Assembly (NCBI RefSeq): GCF_023973825.1
Contig: NC_090118.1
Coordinates: 1,099,001 to 1,163,000 of the forward strand
Direction of reading: 5' to 3'
DNA from: Plasmodium brasilianum
Lineage: Eukaryota; Apicomplexa; Aconoidasida; Haemosporida; Plasmodiidae
Length of the DNA: 64,000 nt
The translations under genes were made by a program, and so were the position numbers. Below, piece after piece: positions 11,836-24,896 of the stretch. The notes under the pieces were generated by a model, which saw nothing but the letters and a program-made list of their open reading frames with translations, was not told the DNA's origin and did not search any database. How positions within the stretch are numbered: the first letter of the stretch is position 1; every line of letters starts with the position of its first letter.

Positions 11836-14124
11836 CAAGTATATATTTGTATACATTTATGCCTATGCATGTGATTCTTTTTTTTTTTTATTTCTTCCAG
11901 TGTAACAATTACAAACATGCAATGGTGTTAAATTGTTTTGTTTTTCTTTCAGTTTTCGCTGATGCTCAGAAATGAAACGATTAATTTAAAGGTATTCGTA
12001 CTTTTCGAAGGATTAAAATGTGCCTTTTTTTTTTTTTTTTTTTTGTTTAAGAATTTAGTATGAATCTTAAATGATAGATATGGCTTAATTTTCTTTTTTT
12101 TTTCTCCCCCATTTCTTATCATTAGTTCAAAAAAAATGCGGGGAAATAAAAAAATAAAAATATTGTGTCCACATTTTTGCATTGGAAACGTTCTGCTTTC
12201 ACTACATATGTATGTCGTAATTAAACCTAATTCTTTTTGTAATTATTCTGTCTTTTTGATGTTTAAATTGTTTCTGTTTTTTTATTTTGAACTTTTTATA
12301 TAAATATAAATGAAAACTTAAATAGCGAAAAGGTTAACGAATAATATGAATTTTATTTTTTATTTCTTTTACTCAAAAACACACTACCATTAAGCGTTTT
12401 TGAGTAATGAGGAAGTAAAGATAATCATGGTTCTTTTTGTTCACTTTTTCTCCCAGTTTTTTATATGCTGTTCTTTCATTTTGGATTTTTTTTTTTTTTC
12501 TTTTTTATTTTACCTCTGTCTTTTCTCTCATAACGTTGTGCGTTTTTTCCTTATAACCCTTAATTGCACGTATAAGGTATAAACATCATATACATATGTT
12601 CGCTTGCATATATATACAAATAAGCATTACTTTTATTTTATTTTTTTTCCATAGCTTGGGAATAATTTAAAACATCGATTTTTACTCCTTCCCTCCTCCC
12701 CCCAATTTTTTTTTTTTTTTTATTATAAAACTTTTCCTTGAAAGAATCCATAAAATGTGTGTGTGTGTGTGTGGGTGTATAATTCATGTTTAATAGGGCA
12801 TTTATATAAAAAATATTTGTAAGTTCGCGAAAACATCTTAAATTGCCAGTTTTTTTTTTTTATAGATTTAAAAATTTATGAACAAGCAAGAAAAAAAAAA
12901 AAAAAAATTGGAATATGTATTTATAGCTACTCATAAAATGTAGCTTCCCAATTTTTACAAATTTTTTTTTTTTTTTTTTTTTTCATTCAGACTTGAACCA
13001 TTGAGTGCGCACTTACACGCATGAATTAAAAGGAATAAAAAAATGAAAATTTTTAAATGAAAATAAGAAAAAAATATGTTTAAAATTTTTGCAAATACGA
13101 CACACAAAAAATAAATATAAGAGTAGATAAATTCTTAAACAAAAATACGTATAAATGTATGGGCTATTTAAGTAGTACATGATATTTAATCTTTAGTTAC
13201 ACCTTGATTGTATGATATATACTACCATAATTATAACTGGGACAAAATATATAATGTACTCATAATAAACACATGTACTTGTAAGTATTTTTTTTTAAAA
13301 AAAACATCCTAAAATATGAACAAGCTATGCAAAAAAAAAAAAAAAAAAAAATATTCATATAATAAATAGCTATATATGTACTTTACATATGTATTTTTTT
13401 TTTAAATACCTACTTTTACCCACTTTTTACGTATTCTCGCCATGTTTATTTTACCTCAAGAAAAGAAAAAAAAATAATCTTTATATATAATAGTATTTCA
13501 AGTATAAATATTTTTTTTTTTTGGAAAAAAAACCTATGAGGATAGTATATTTTCTCTACACTGTCGATAAGAGAGTAGAAGTGTCACAACGAAAAACAGA
13601 CACCTTTATTAATCTTTTTAAGATATTTCTTTGTGATTTTTAATTTTAAGAAAAAATCAACAAAATATCATAGTAGCATAATAATGTATACAAGTTTAAG
13701 TACGTAAAAACATACATACTTACACAGATATATGCATGTAATGAGAATGTATTTGCGTTATTGGAAAAAAAAACTTGAGGAAAAAATGAAAATCTTAAAT
13801 TTAATTTTATAAATAAAATATGTTTACTTTTGCTTTAAGCCGAAAGAATTTTTGTTTAATGCACGAACACTGTAGATACTTCATAGTATTTTTTTAATAA
13901 AATGAGGAAGATAAATTTCCGTCACGCATCATATAATATATATATATATAGATAGATAGATATAGATATAGATATAAATATTTATATGCACACACACATG
14001 CCCATGCAATTATATTGTTCATTTCTGTTGAAAAGTTTGATTGGTACTTTTAATAAATTGCACCGTATTAACGAGACAATGTGCGTAGCATACCATTTTT
14101 GGCGAGAAACTTAACATAGCTACT
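11791..14124. other. 2.3-kb intergenic region, no gene recognised
   Basis: Very AT-rich, with many poly-T and poly-A runs (12027-12044, 12711-12721, 12963-12983, 13330-13350), a (GT)n run near 12759-12772 and GATA repeats near 13947-13970. The segment 11953-11989 has an acceptor-like and a donor-like end, and may be an alternative last exon of the MOLO1-like gene. No other convincing exon, tRNA or structured RNA was seen. Confidence 0.5.
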
Positions 14125-15944
14125 ATGAATACACCTCACACACATATTCCATTTTATAACAATCAGTGTTTTTTTACAAAAAATGTAGAGCCTAAAAAGC
14201 ATAATGTGAATCCATTTTCCAATAGGGAAACTAACGGCCCAAGGAAACTTTTCAGCTTTCCACAAATGAAAGCAAATGGGCATTCAAATAATAATACCCA
14301 CTTGAAAATGAACAGAAATATAACATTTAGTATTCCATTAAATATGGAAAGAAGAATTAATTCGAAACAATCGAATAGTGGGAAGAAATATTTTAACAAT
14401 ATAGCTAGTATTGATAATAATTGTATCCAAAATATAAATTTTAATGAAAGTAATAAAAATGCTGATTCACAAATAAAAGGACAACGTGTATACAAACCAA
14501 GAACATCCAAAAGCTTATTTAATTTACAAAATTTTAAAAAAAAAATGAATAATTCTTATAATATTTATATAGAAAAATGTTCACGTGTTATCATTTTTGA
14601 TTTAGATGATACCTTAATTCCTACGTGTTGGATTAGGTCAGCTTTATTATCAAAGCGTAATCCTAATTATGACCAAGCACTTAGAGAATTGCAGAAAGAA
14701 ATACATTTAAATAAAAAATATAATTTTGAATCAGCTGTTTGTTCGGTTATTCATTTAGCTATTTCTATGTCACACACTGTATTTATTGTTACAAATGCTA
14801 GGAGTGATACATGGGTAGAAACAGTAAGATGGCTATTTCCACAATTTTCGAAATTGCTGGATGAGTGCCACATACCTATCATAAGGACTGATCAGTATAT
14901 GGAACCTTCCCCCCTTAATGTGTTTGAATACTTTCGATACTGGATGAACGCAAAGGTTAATTTCTCAACGGCGAGAGGAAGATAGCAATTATGTGTATAC
15001 GTTTGTACATGTGTGGGTATTTACATGCATATGTGTGGGTTTCGGCACTTAGCGCGTTTTTATTTATTATACTTCATATATTACTTTCACATAGTATGTT
15101 TCATTTACTATGCCTCATTTATTGTACTTTGCATACTTCGTTTTGATGTATATGTGCCTATTATAATGCTTCTCCTTTATATTCTCATTCCTAATGCAGA
15201 AAAAAAAATTTGATGAAATACTTAAGGACCATTGCAGTTTTTATCATGAGTTTATTGCAAACAAAATAGATTTTATTTCCTTGGGAGACACGGAATTTGA
15301 AGAAGTAGCAGCATACGTAAAATAGCAATAGAAAAATAGAACATACTTTTTAGGACAAGAAATTGTTATCATCCCCTTTGTTTATTCACTCAATTAACTA
15401 CTATGTGAATATACACATGCATATGCACATATATTTGTACATGAATATATATATATATATATATACTTATTTATATACATGTATTTTCGTGTGTGTGTAT
15501 TTTATTTTATTTTTTGTCCCATAGGAATTACAATCGAGTAACAAAAATTTAATAAAAAGAGCGTTTAATGTAAAAGTTCAAACAGGCTTATGTATAGAAG
15601 ACTTTATTGGGGTTAGGAAAATTATCAAGACAATCATAATTTTTTTTTTTTTTTTTTTTTTTGTATTTAGCTATATATGCGAATGCTACTTTGAGAATTA
15701 TTGTTATTCTGTAATGTGTATATGTGTCAGTACGTGTGGAAGTATATGCGTGAATATGTACAAATATGTATGTACATATATATATATACATATATGTATG
15801 TGCAAATATGTAAGTATGTTTATATGCGTTTTCCCACCTTTATAGCAATTAAAGTTAATCCAAGTCGCACTGTCGATTGTTGCAAAAGGATCATACGATT
15901 ATAAGTATTTGGCTTTATCAGGATCCGTACAAATTAAAATGTAA
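14125..15944 (+). CDS. HAD-superfamily hydrolase-like protein, 4 exons
   Basis: Exons 14125-14955, 15200-15316, 15525-15611 and 15846-15944 join in frame to 377 residues. Residues 1-150 are Asn/Lys-rich and unlike known domains. The HAD core follows. Motif I is VIIFDLDDTLIP, with the DxDxT nucleophile. Motif II is VFIVTNARSDTWV. Motif IV is FISLGDTEFEEVAAY. A C-terminal KVQTGLCIEDFIGQLKLIQ block also occurs in a eukaryotic HAD subfamily with a SFGDsxxE signature. These residues support a Mg-dependent phosphohydrolase, but the substrate cannot be predicted. It may correspond to the Plasmodium HAD-domain ookinete protein (HADO), which I recall only by name and could not compare. No targeting signal was seen. 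Confidence 0.8.
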
Positions 15945-17450
15945 TTGCTTAAATATAAAGGTTTATATAATTTTTTGCAAGTTGCTTGTTGGAAGATAAT
16001 GATAATTTGTACTTTGATAATTAGGGCATTTTAAAAGAATTCTATTTTTTCACCCTATTCTTATACCATTTCATGACCATAACTATATTTTTTACAATTT
16101 TTTCATCATTGTTTTAGGTTTTCATAGGCATTACCCTTCCCCCATCTTTCCCCATTTTTTAGTTTCCCGTTTTAATTAACAATTTTTCAAAATAAATGAA
16201 TTAAACATTTTTATTCATTTAATTCATAAAATTTTAACAATTACATTTTTGAAGTTTTCAAATGTTGTTACATAGTTTGTTTTATATATACACATGAGTA
16301 ATATTTATTTTTTTTTTTTGAAATATAAAAATTTTGTTTGTGAAATGATGTATATAAATACTGACGGTCTACATATCTATGTGTTCAAGTTTTTAAATAT
16401 ATACTTACGTACATGTATCCTTTTTCAATTTAAATATATTTATTTAAAAAATATTTCTACATAGTAGTCCTCACCTGCCCACGCATTTATTCACCGTCCT
16501 ATTTTATTATTTTATTTTGTTAAGTTATTAATTTATTTTATTTATTTTATTTTTTCCTTTTATTTTATCCATTTATTTTATTTTTTTTATTCATTTTTAA
16601 AAAGTGTGCATTCATAATTTTCAAATCTTATTATTTAAAAAAAATTTTGTTTTATTAAATGTTCATGTATTAAATGTACAAGTCTTTTCCCTTCGGTTTA
16701 CTTTCATCAGCTGAAATGGAGAATTACATATGCATAAATATGCATATGTATTATATATATATATATACGTACACTTATATACATTTTTATATAAACAGGC
16801 ATACACGTATACACATGTATACATTTTATGTGTATCTTTTTTTCCGCATAGTTCATAATTAATTTTGCTTTTTTAAATACTCGATTTTATGTTTTGCTTT
16901 TTTATTGGTAGTATTCATAATTTTAAAAAATGTGAAAAAAGAATTATAACTTAAAAAAAAAAAATAAATATATATATATATATATATATTTTTTTTGTCA
17001 AACTGTATGCGCACACGGGTTTAAGGACAAAAGAATAGAAAGACACGAAAAAATGTGTATCTTTTCCAATAAAATTATATCCTTTAAGTGATGAGCTATT
17101 TCTTTTGCTTTGTAGTTTATATCATTTCATTTTTTGAAACGTAAATTCCTTTTCAATCGCAAAATACGAGTGTCTATTTTGACATCAAAAGGGGAAATAT
17201 TCGAGGGAACTGAATGAAGAAGCTCATAAGGAAGTTTTTAATTTATACGATATGAATACATATATATATATATATATATATATGTATATGCACATTTTTA
17301 ATATATGTGATATATATAAGTGTACGTGAACGAAATATAAAATTCTATAAGAGTGCTTCTTAACGTTGTGTTGTTACACTGCAATGAACTTCCAAACTCT
17401 TTTTTCTACATTACAAAAGAGATAAAAAAAAAAAATAATAATAATAAAAA
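15945..17450. other. Intergenic spacer, no gene recognised
   Basis: AT-rich DNA with TTTTA/TTTA satellite-like DNA at 16500-16600, a (TA)n run at 16968-16989 and another at 17262-17283. It should contain the 3' UTR of the HAD gene and the promoter of the DRC2 gene. Short ATG-initiated frames near 16674 and 17210 have no coding character. Confidence 0.5.
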
Positions 17451-20400
17451 ATGATAAATAATACCAAAAAGAAAAAAGAGGACAATAAGAAGTTAAAAAA
17501 AAAGCCAAATACACTTAAAAAAAAGAAAAATGCTTCGGAAAAAGTATGATATGTTAAGAACATAAAGCGCTTAAATGAGGCATATGCATAATTAAACATA
17601 AGAGATATACTATATATATATATATACGTATATTTATTTATTTAGTTAATTATATAAATGAATGCGTTATGCCTTTCCCTTTTTTTGAAAGAAAAACGTC
17701 TCAAACGATAAGAAAAATGAGAAACCTCGTACAATCTTAATATGGATAGACTTGCTGAAAAATCTGAAAGTACAACAATGAAAAAAAAGAAAAGAAAGGA
17801 AAAAATAAAAATAAGATAAATAATGTGAAACAAATGGTGTAAAACGAATAATATGGACAAATAATATAGAAAAAATAATGAAAAATATAAAATTTGCATA
17901 ATGAGAACTTAGAGGCTTCATAGTCGGAATAGTCAAAGATATGCAATATTAGACGTCCCCCAAAAAAATACATATGCACATGTACATACATACATATATA
18001 TATATAGTATATATATATGTATATTCTCGATATAAACCTTTTTTCGAGTAAGTGAAAATATACCCACCCTCCTCACATTAGCTGAAGCAGCTGAGAAAGA
18101 ACATAGACGAAGAAATAAGCAACTATGAGATAAACAAAAATATTAACGACAAGCTATTACTATTTTTAAATAACGATTTAGAAGAAAATGCTATATTAGA
18201 AAAAATTGACGAGTTAAAAAATAGCAAGTTAAGTATATTAGTAGACATTCATAAGGAAAATATGAACAACCTACAAAAACAATTTGAACAAGATATATAT
18301 AAAATGTTTAACGATTTTGAAGAAGATCAAAAAATTTTAATTAGAAATAGAAACAGTATAATTCATAACATTAACCTGTTTTATAGAAAGGTGAGAAGCT
18401 TGGCTCCTTTTCACTCTTTGCGTGGAGCGTCAGTGCGTGCGTGTACGTAGGTGTTTATGTATTATGTAAGTGTATATGTATGTATGTATGTATGTACGTA
18501 TGTATGTATGTATATATGCATGTATGTATGGGTATATGTGCATATGTGTAAATAGTATGGGTGTACAATACATCTCTTGTGGGCTTAGTTCTTTTTTTTT
18601 TTTTTTTTTTTGCCTTGTTATTTATATCGTTTTCCACTTACATAATATTTTTATCACTTAACCGGTATGCTTAATTGTCTTTCTCTTTTACATATGCTTT
18701 TTTAATTAATTAGTTGGAGGAAAACCAAAAAGAGAGGAAAACTAATTTAGAAAAAGAAGAGCTTCATATGATGGATGAAATACGGAAAAACTACATTGCA
18801 GAGAGATACATAGCAAATTACAAGTTTGAGAAATTCAGAGAGGAAGATAACAAAACTTTTAGGGACCTACTTGCGGAAAATAAAAAAGTACTGAACGAAG
18901 AACGTGAAAATTACAATTCAGTCAAAACTAAGTATGAAAGAAATAAAGAGAGTCTGTTGTCTAAGGAGAAGGAGGTACTGGGGAGCAAAGGAGATAAAAA
19001 TAAGAAGAGGCGGATAAAGATGGAAACGATGAAGAAAAAGAATAACAATAAGAATAAAACAACACGAAAAAAAAAAAAAAAAAAAAAATGATGCAAGTTC
19101 ATGCTAATTAAAATACAATTTTTTCACCATCCTTTCCCCCGTTTACTCGTTTGCTGTTTTGCTTTTTTTTATTTTTTAAGGTACACGAACTGGAATTAAA
19201 AATTGACAGCTGGAAATTAAAATTAGAGAATGAAATTAAGGTTAGAGCTTCAACAAAAAAAAAAAAAAAAAAAAGAGAAACAGAAATAGAAACAGAAACA
19301 GAAACATAAATAAAAAGAAAAAAATTAAGTACCAAAACTGTAGAAAAGAAAAATAGGAAAACAATAAAGGAGCTGTCTATAAATTCATGAATCCTTACGG
19401 ACTCCCTTTTTTCTCTCATCATATTTTTATTCATTACCCTGTTACTAACATAATTACTGCCGTCATCTTCTTGTATTCGTTACCTCTACTACTACTACTA
19501 CTACTATAATTATTACTTTAATATTTTTCTGCTTCTATATCTTTACAGATATACGAAATGCAAATTGAGAGGCTACGAAATGAGAAAACGCAACTGTTAA
19601 ATCACATAAGAGCAATTAAGTTGATACTGCAAAAATTGAAGTAACTGAAAAATCATAAGTAGAAGGGTGTATAAATAATTGTTTGTAGAGTAGTATAGTG
19701 TTGCTCTCTGAGCCCCTGCAAACATACCCACGTACACACACACACAAATGCATATATACACATACTGGCACAAAAAAATATAATTTATCTTCTTTTTTAT
19801 ATGGTGTATTAAGACATAATGACAAGCAAAGACTAATTGACATAACTGTAAATTCCAGCAAATGCATAAGCAAGTTGGAAGAAAATATTTCCCTAGCAAA
19901 CAAGTTAATTAATACTAATAATTTATGCAGGTTTGATTTTTGTGTAAGAGGGGATTATAATTGTTCGCATGCGCTCATGTACTTTCTGTGTATATAGTAT
20001 ATATACATGCATATGGATATACATACAACATATATATTTATGTATGCGTATATGTCTGTTTACCTTTTCTTTTTTTACAAAAAAGTATTGATCTGTACCT
20101 GAAAATATTTTCTTTTTAAGGAAGTACGAAACTGAGAGAGAACAAATTTTTTCGAGTTTAGACTCGATGAAGCAAAACAAAAGAGACGAATATGTTGACG
20201 CTGCGGGAGAAGAATTGCTTGTAGTGAAAATAAAATAAAAAAAAAATAAAAAAAAAAAAAAAGTTTAAATAAGCAAAATGAGGAATGGATTACATAAATA
20301 TGTGAATGAATGGATGAATGAATATGTGCATAAATGAATATGTGAATATATAAACATATGCTTATTCAAATATATGAATATACAAACGATTTAATCAATA

Positions 20401-20825
20401 AGCACGGACTAGGGCAATAACAAAGGGACATGTTTTCTTCTATTTTTTTTTTTCCTATCAGAAAAATATGAAAAAAGGAAATGAGAATAAGGCACATTTG
20501 CTTGAAAACTTTTTTAAAAGGAAGAACAAAGCAATCTTAGATATGTTCGTATAAAAAGTTGTATCAATTTCCAGCCGTTAATTTGTGTATTGACATATAA
20601 TACGTGTGGACATGCGCGTGTACATACGCATTTACATATTTTTCATTGCAACTAACTTATACATTTTTGTTTTACCATCACAGAATTATCTTAAAGAAGG
20701 AACTACAAACTCTCAAAAAGGAAAATAAAAAATACAATAAAATTATTGATGATATGGAAAATAAACTAAACTTTAACAAAAAAGTGAAGATTAAGAAGGA
20801 TGAATTTGTTATAAGAGCGGCGTAA
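17451..20825 (+). CDS. DRC2: Dynein regulatory complex subunit 2 (DRC2/CCDC65), 10 exons
   Basis: Phase-consistent exons: 17451-17543, 17692-17769, 18082-18390, 18714-18974, 19181-19240, 19549-19640, 19814-19930, 20121-20220, 20462-20544, 20684-20825; 444 residues against about 484 in human DRC2. The protein starts with a Lys-rich head. It then carries the DRC2 block with a conserved Trp (LIWIDLLKNLK, reading without gap into LKQLRKNIDEEI), then NDLEE and a long coiled coil. The diagnostic late motifs are LCRKYETE and ENFFKRKNKAILD. DRC2 pairs with DRC1 as the base of the nexin-dynein regulatory complex on axonemal doublets. In Plasmodium the only axoneme is that of the male gamete, so expression in male gametocytes is expected. 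The Lys-rich run at 19016-19085 lies in an intron in this model. Confidence 0.8.
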
Positions 20826-21151
20826 TCCTTTTTTCTTTTTTTTAATTTTTACTTATTTACTAAAACTTTAAATGGAGCTGCAATATGTACAAGTAATTGC
20901 ATTGCTAGCTCGCTCATATATACGTAATACATACATACATACATACATACATGCATACATACATACTTCTTCATATACAATATATATGGATAGGCGCGCG
21001 TAGGTACTTATTCATTACCAATGTATTAACAAACAAGAGAGCAGCTTAACGAATGACGGAACACACCTGCATTAGATGAAGCAAAATTAGCTAGCTCCTT
21101 TACTATTTTACTATTTTTTTTTTTTTTTTTCTCTTAATAATTAACGTCAAT
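20826..21151. other. Short intergenic spacer
   Basis: Contains ACAT microsatellites (20928-20965) and a poly-T run (21114-21131) just before the next start codon. No gene seen. Confidence 0.6.
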
Positions 21152-22817
21152 ATGCTCTTTTATTATGACAAAAACATGAACTGGAGAAAAATGAAAAAAA
21201 CAGTTGTAGGTAATATTACCTACTTTACAAAAAATGTACTTCCAAACAACCTTTTTAAAATAAGTTCTGTTTGTTTTTCTTCAAAAGTCGAAATACCTCA
21301 CTTCTTCAATGAGTGCTCGAAAATACCTGTGAGTAAATACAATTCATGTGAAGAAATGTGCGAGAAAAAGAAACATAACAGCAACGATTATATATTAACA
21401 AACAACATTTATTATGTAAAAGAATTAGATTTCTTTGAGAGGCTTATCAAAGTATATATTGATGTTATATTTAACTATCCAAAATATCCTGTTCATGTTC
21501 AGGATTTACATATTTTTTGTAAGAAAAAAATAAATAAATAAACAAATGAAAAAAAGAACAAACAAATGAAAAAAAGAACAAACAAATGAAAAAAAGAACA
21601 AACAAATGAAAAAAAGAACAAACAAATGAATAAATGAATAAACAAATGAATAAATGAATAAACAAATGAGTAAGAAAATCAATAATTAAGTTTATAAATT
21701 GATCCGAAAAATAGCGAGATATAAGTTTTTTTTTTTTTTTTTTAAATATAAATAATATGCACTTTTTGTTTACTCAAAAATATAATTTACTGAGTATGCA
21801 TATTTCCTTGTGGTTTAATTTGTCTATTCAAATAATGTAAACGTTTGGTATCACGTTGGAAATACAGAGTCGGCTTTTTATTTTAACACCTTATGTGCAT
21901 ATATATATACATGTAGCATATGTATGTTTGTGCACCTGTACCCATTATGTGCACCTTATATACGAATATATATATACTTGTTATTTTTGCATATCATAGG
22001 CAGAAGTATATTAAAAGAGAAGGTTGAAAATGTTAAAAGGAGCAAAGAGCACAAGAATCGAATATTATTTGGGAGCGTGGAGCCAGCACCTAGTACTTTG
22101 AATGCTTATCTTGTTGAATTAAATGATGAGTCAGAGAAAAATGAAAATAAGACAGAACAAAATATGAATGAAATTGTTGAAAAGGTAAAGAAGGTTTATA
22201 ATTATAAAAATGTACTGTATGCTTTATTCACGTTAGAACATAAAAAAATTGTATTTAATTATACACAAAATATATTAGAAAGAGATTTACAACACTGCTT
22301 CCTTAATTCTACTGTAAATGCAAGTAAAGAAATATATCGATTTATTAAAAGAAATGGGAAAGATAACATATATATTTACGTCCTTGAATATTCCGATAAT
22401 TTGCATATATTGAAAAAGCGTTATGATTTTGTTAAAAATTTATTTTTTAGTATTTCTGAACAGAACAAGGATAAGCATGCGAGAATATGTAGGGTTAATA
22501 CGTAATATGGATGGAATTGTAAATAGAATTATAAATATTTCGCCTTATCAGCATAACATCATTGTTAGTACAAAAATGAACGATTCAACCGCAAGAGGTT
22601 GGTAATTGATAAACCGGTATATCGGTAAAGCAGTAAATCCTTTTTTTTTTTTTTTTTGTTTTGTTTTGTTTTTAATTTTATTACATTTTGTTATATTTCG
22701 CCATGTTTTGCTATATTTAATTATATATCTTCACGTTTTGTTATATTTTATAATATATCTTCTCATTTTGTTTATATTTCTTTTTAAAGGTTAAAAGAAA
22801 CATGTACTTTATTTTAG
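21152..22817 (+). CDS. Conserved protein of unknown function, probable organellar, possible frameshift
   Basis: Exon 1 is 21152-21518 (122 codons plus one base), exon 2 is 22000-22601 and exon 3 is 22790-22817. The N-terminus is basic and Ser/Phe-rich without early acids (YFTKNVLPNNLFKISSVCFS), which suggests a mitochondrial or apicoplast presequence. The body contains VHVQDLHIFC, FGSVEPAPSTLNAYLVEL and NVLYALFTLEHKKIVFNYT; I do not recognise the family. The exon-2 frame fixed by the splice from exon 1 stops at 22503-22505. The frame that stays coding (EYVGLIRNMDGIVNRI, PYQHNIIVSTKMND) and splices cleanly to exon 3 is shifted by one base. So either there is an indel in the sequence within 22423-22505, or the gene ends early. 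Treat the last 40 or so residues as provisional. Confidence 0.6.
21533..21668 (+). repeat. 20-base intronic tandem repeat
   Basis: About six copies of AAACAAATGAAAAAAAGAAC and its variant AAACAAATGAATAAATGAAT start immediately after the intron donor of the preceding gene (exon ends at 21518). Confidence 0.9.
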
Positions 22818-24188
22818 TAATACAATAATGTAAAAAAAAAAAACTACATCAAATGCACTAACATAAAAATTATTGCTAAGCTGTACTACTCGGTTGCAAG
22901 TGAGTTTTCTGGAAACTTCATATTTTTTAAGTCTTTTTAAAAAAGCAGGTGGTAAGGGAGCTATTAAAATTTATAATACATACAAATAAAAATGTAAATA
23001 TATATATATATATATACATATATATGATTGTATATACATATATGAATGTACATAAATGTATTTATGATAAAGGTGGTAAAAAAAAAAAAAAAGACGTAAA
23101 AACAAAAACTTCATCTTAATGCGAAAATATAAAAAAATAAAAAATATGTACTACATATTATATTATTCCGCATGTTAAACTATATGTACAAAATATAATG
23201 GCATACATATAAAATACATTTATATAATATAGGATATATAAAAAATCGTCATGCAAATCGGATATGAAAAAAAAAAAAAAAAAAAATACCGGACCAACGT
23301 AGCTACAATTTTATAAGCACAACTACACGCGATAAAATATAAAATAAAAAAAAAAAAAAACTTTGTATGAAAAAAGAAAAACTAGACTTAGCATAGTAAA
23401 TATATATAATATATATTATATATAAAATACATGTATTGTAAGAGTACAGTACAAAATTAATATTATTTTATTATAATTCCTACTTGTTTAAATTTGCTTT
23501 TTAAATTTAGCTGCGAAATGTGGTATAAAAATTAAGTTATATGTATATTACTATATTTTATAATAATAATATATGAAAAAAAAAAATTTAATAATTATAC
23601 TTATTGTCGACTTAATTCTATATTATTTTATTGTGGGCAATTCTTTTAATTTTTTCTTCAAAAAAAAAAAAAAAAAATATTATTATTATTATTTTATTAT
23701 TATTATTGGTTGCATAGTAATAAATTTGAAAAAAACAGTTTAAAGCGAAGAGAGGATATACATTTTGTATTCATTTTTCTATGTATATATGTATACATTT
23801 TATATATGCGTAAATGTATTGATATATTTAGGCATATATAAAAGAACTACGTGAATATGTATATTGTATGTACGGTTTTATTTACATTACTTGCTAACAT
23901 TCATTTTATTTGCGTTTAATAAAAAGGAAAAGCAAAATAATATTAAATGTAAAAAGTGCAGCTTTATAAAACTATGCTGTATTATATATGTATACGTTAA
24001 TGCATATATATATATTTATGGAAGTTCATATGTATATATATTTAAATTTATTTTTTTAACCCGTTTTATTTGCCATATAATAATAGAAGTATAACTGTAT
24101 GACTATTTGAGACATTTGAATGAAATTTATTGTAACTTGCTTGATTTGTGTTTATATAATTCATTCAAGATTTACTTGAACGTATAAA

Positions 24189-24362
24189 GGAAGGGAAAAA
24201 GAAAAAAGGAAAAATTAGGGGCAAAGAAAGAAAAAAGAAAAAATTAGGGGCAAAGAAAGAAAAAAGAAAAAATTAGGGGCAAAGAAAGAAAAAAGAAAAA
24301 ATTAGGGGCAAAGAAAGAAAAAAGAAAAAAGTAAGGATAAAGAAAGAAAAAAGAAAAAAAAA
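24189..24362 (+). repeat. 29-base purine-rich tandem repeat
   Basis: About five to six head-to-tail copies of a 29-base unit: two AAAG tetramers, AAAAAAG, AAAAAA, then TTAGGGGC. The GGGGC ends give regularly spaced G-tracts in otherwise AT-only DNA upstream of GOT1. The last copies are degenerate, with GTAAGGAT replacing TTAGGGGC. Confidence 0.92.
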
Positions 24363-24656
24363 GAAGACCATGGCCGATTCCCTACATAATGAAAAAACAT
24401 TTATAATTTATGCGAATACTTATTGACCTTTTTTGAGAAAATCATATAGACGATTTAATTAGTAGTATATATATATGTATAGTATTATTATATCTGACAC
24501 ATCAGCAGAGAAGAAAGTTAAAAGGGGAAAAAATGCGCTTGCTTTAATAGCTACCATATGTAATGTAAATTGTACATAAGGACATATATATATATTATTT
24601 ATATATATGTAATAATATGGCTAACATGTATTAACATCTAAACATATGCGCACATT

Positions 24657-24657
<1 letters not shown>

Positions 24658-24715
<58 letters not shown>

Positions 24716-24720
24716 GTATA
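24658..24720. repeat. (TA)n microsatellite
   Basis: About 26 uninterrupted TA dinucleotides followed by TATATG variants, upstream of the GOT1 start. Confidence 0.9.
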
Positions 24721-24896
24721 TATATACGTCACACCGGTTGAGAAACAATAAAAACGCAGCTATCAGAAACGTGTTTATGACAAGTGGATTGATAAAAAGT
24801 TTAATCGTATTAACAGATAAGGGGGAAAATAAGAAAAATTAGATAAAAAAAAATACTGCTATATTATAGTAGTACTCTAAATGTGAAAAGAAAAAA

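Larger units (their letters stand above)
22818..24896. other. 2.1-kb intergenic region before GOT1, no gene recognised
   Basis: AT-rich, with many homopolymers (A21 near 23266-23286; A runs at 23081 and 23346), TTA-repeats at 23680-23707, a 29-base tandem repeat (24189-24362) and a long (TA)n run (24658-24720). The ATG-initiated frame at 23864-24094 has no recognisable features. This is the promoter region of GOT1. It is not GC-poor or uniform enough to suggest a centromere. Confidence 0.5.

Noticed and set aside
17642..17991. Hydrophobic minus-strand frames suggesting a membrane protein
   Set aside because: They overlap a DRC2 exon and A/G-rich intron sequence. Hydrophobicity arises from reading poly-A/G antisense as Phe/Ser/Leu.
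19016..19091. Lys/Asn-rich continuation of DRC2 exon 4 to a stop at 19091
   Set aside because: A donor (GTACTG) at 18975 joins in phase to a better exon at 19181 that continues the coiled coil. The Lys run is intron poly-A.
22818..24896. Possible centromere
   Set aside because: The region is AT-rich but broken by mixed sequence and a G-containing repeat, and it is not the uniformly very high A+T core of 2 kb or more expected of Plasmodium centromeres.
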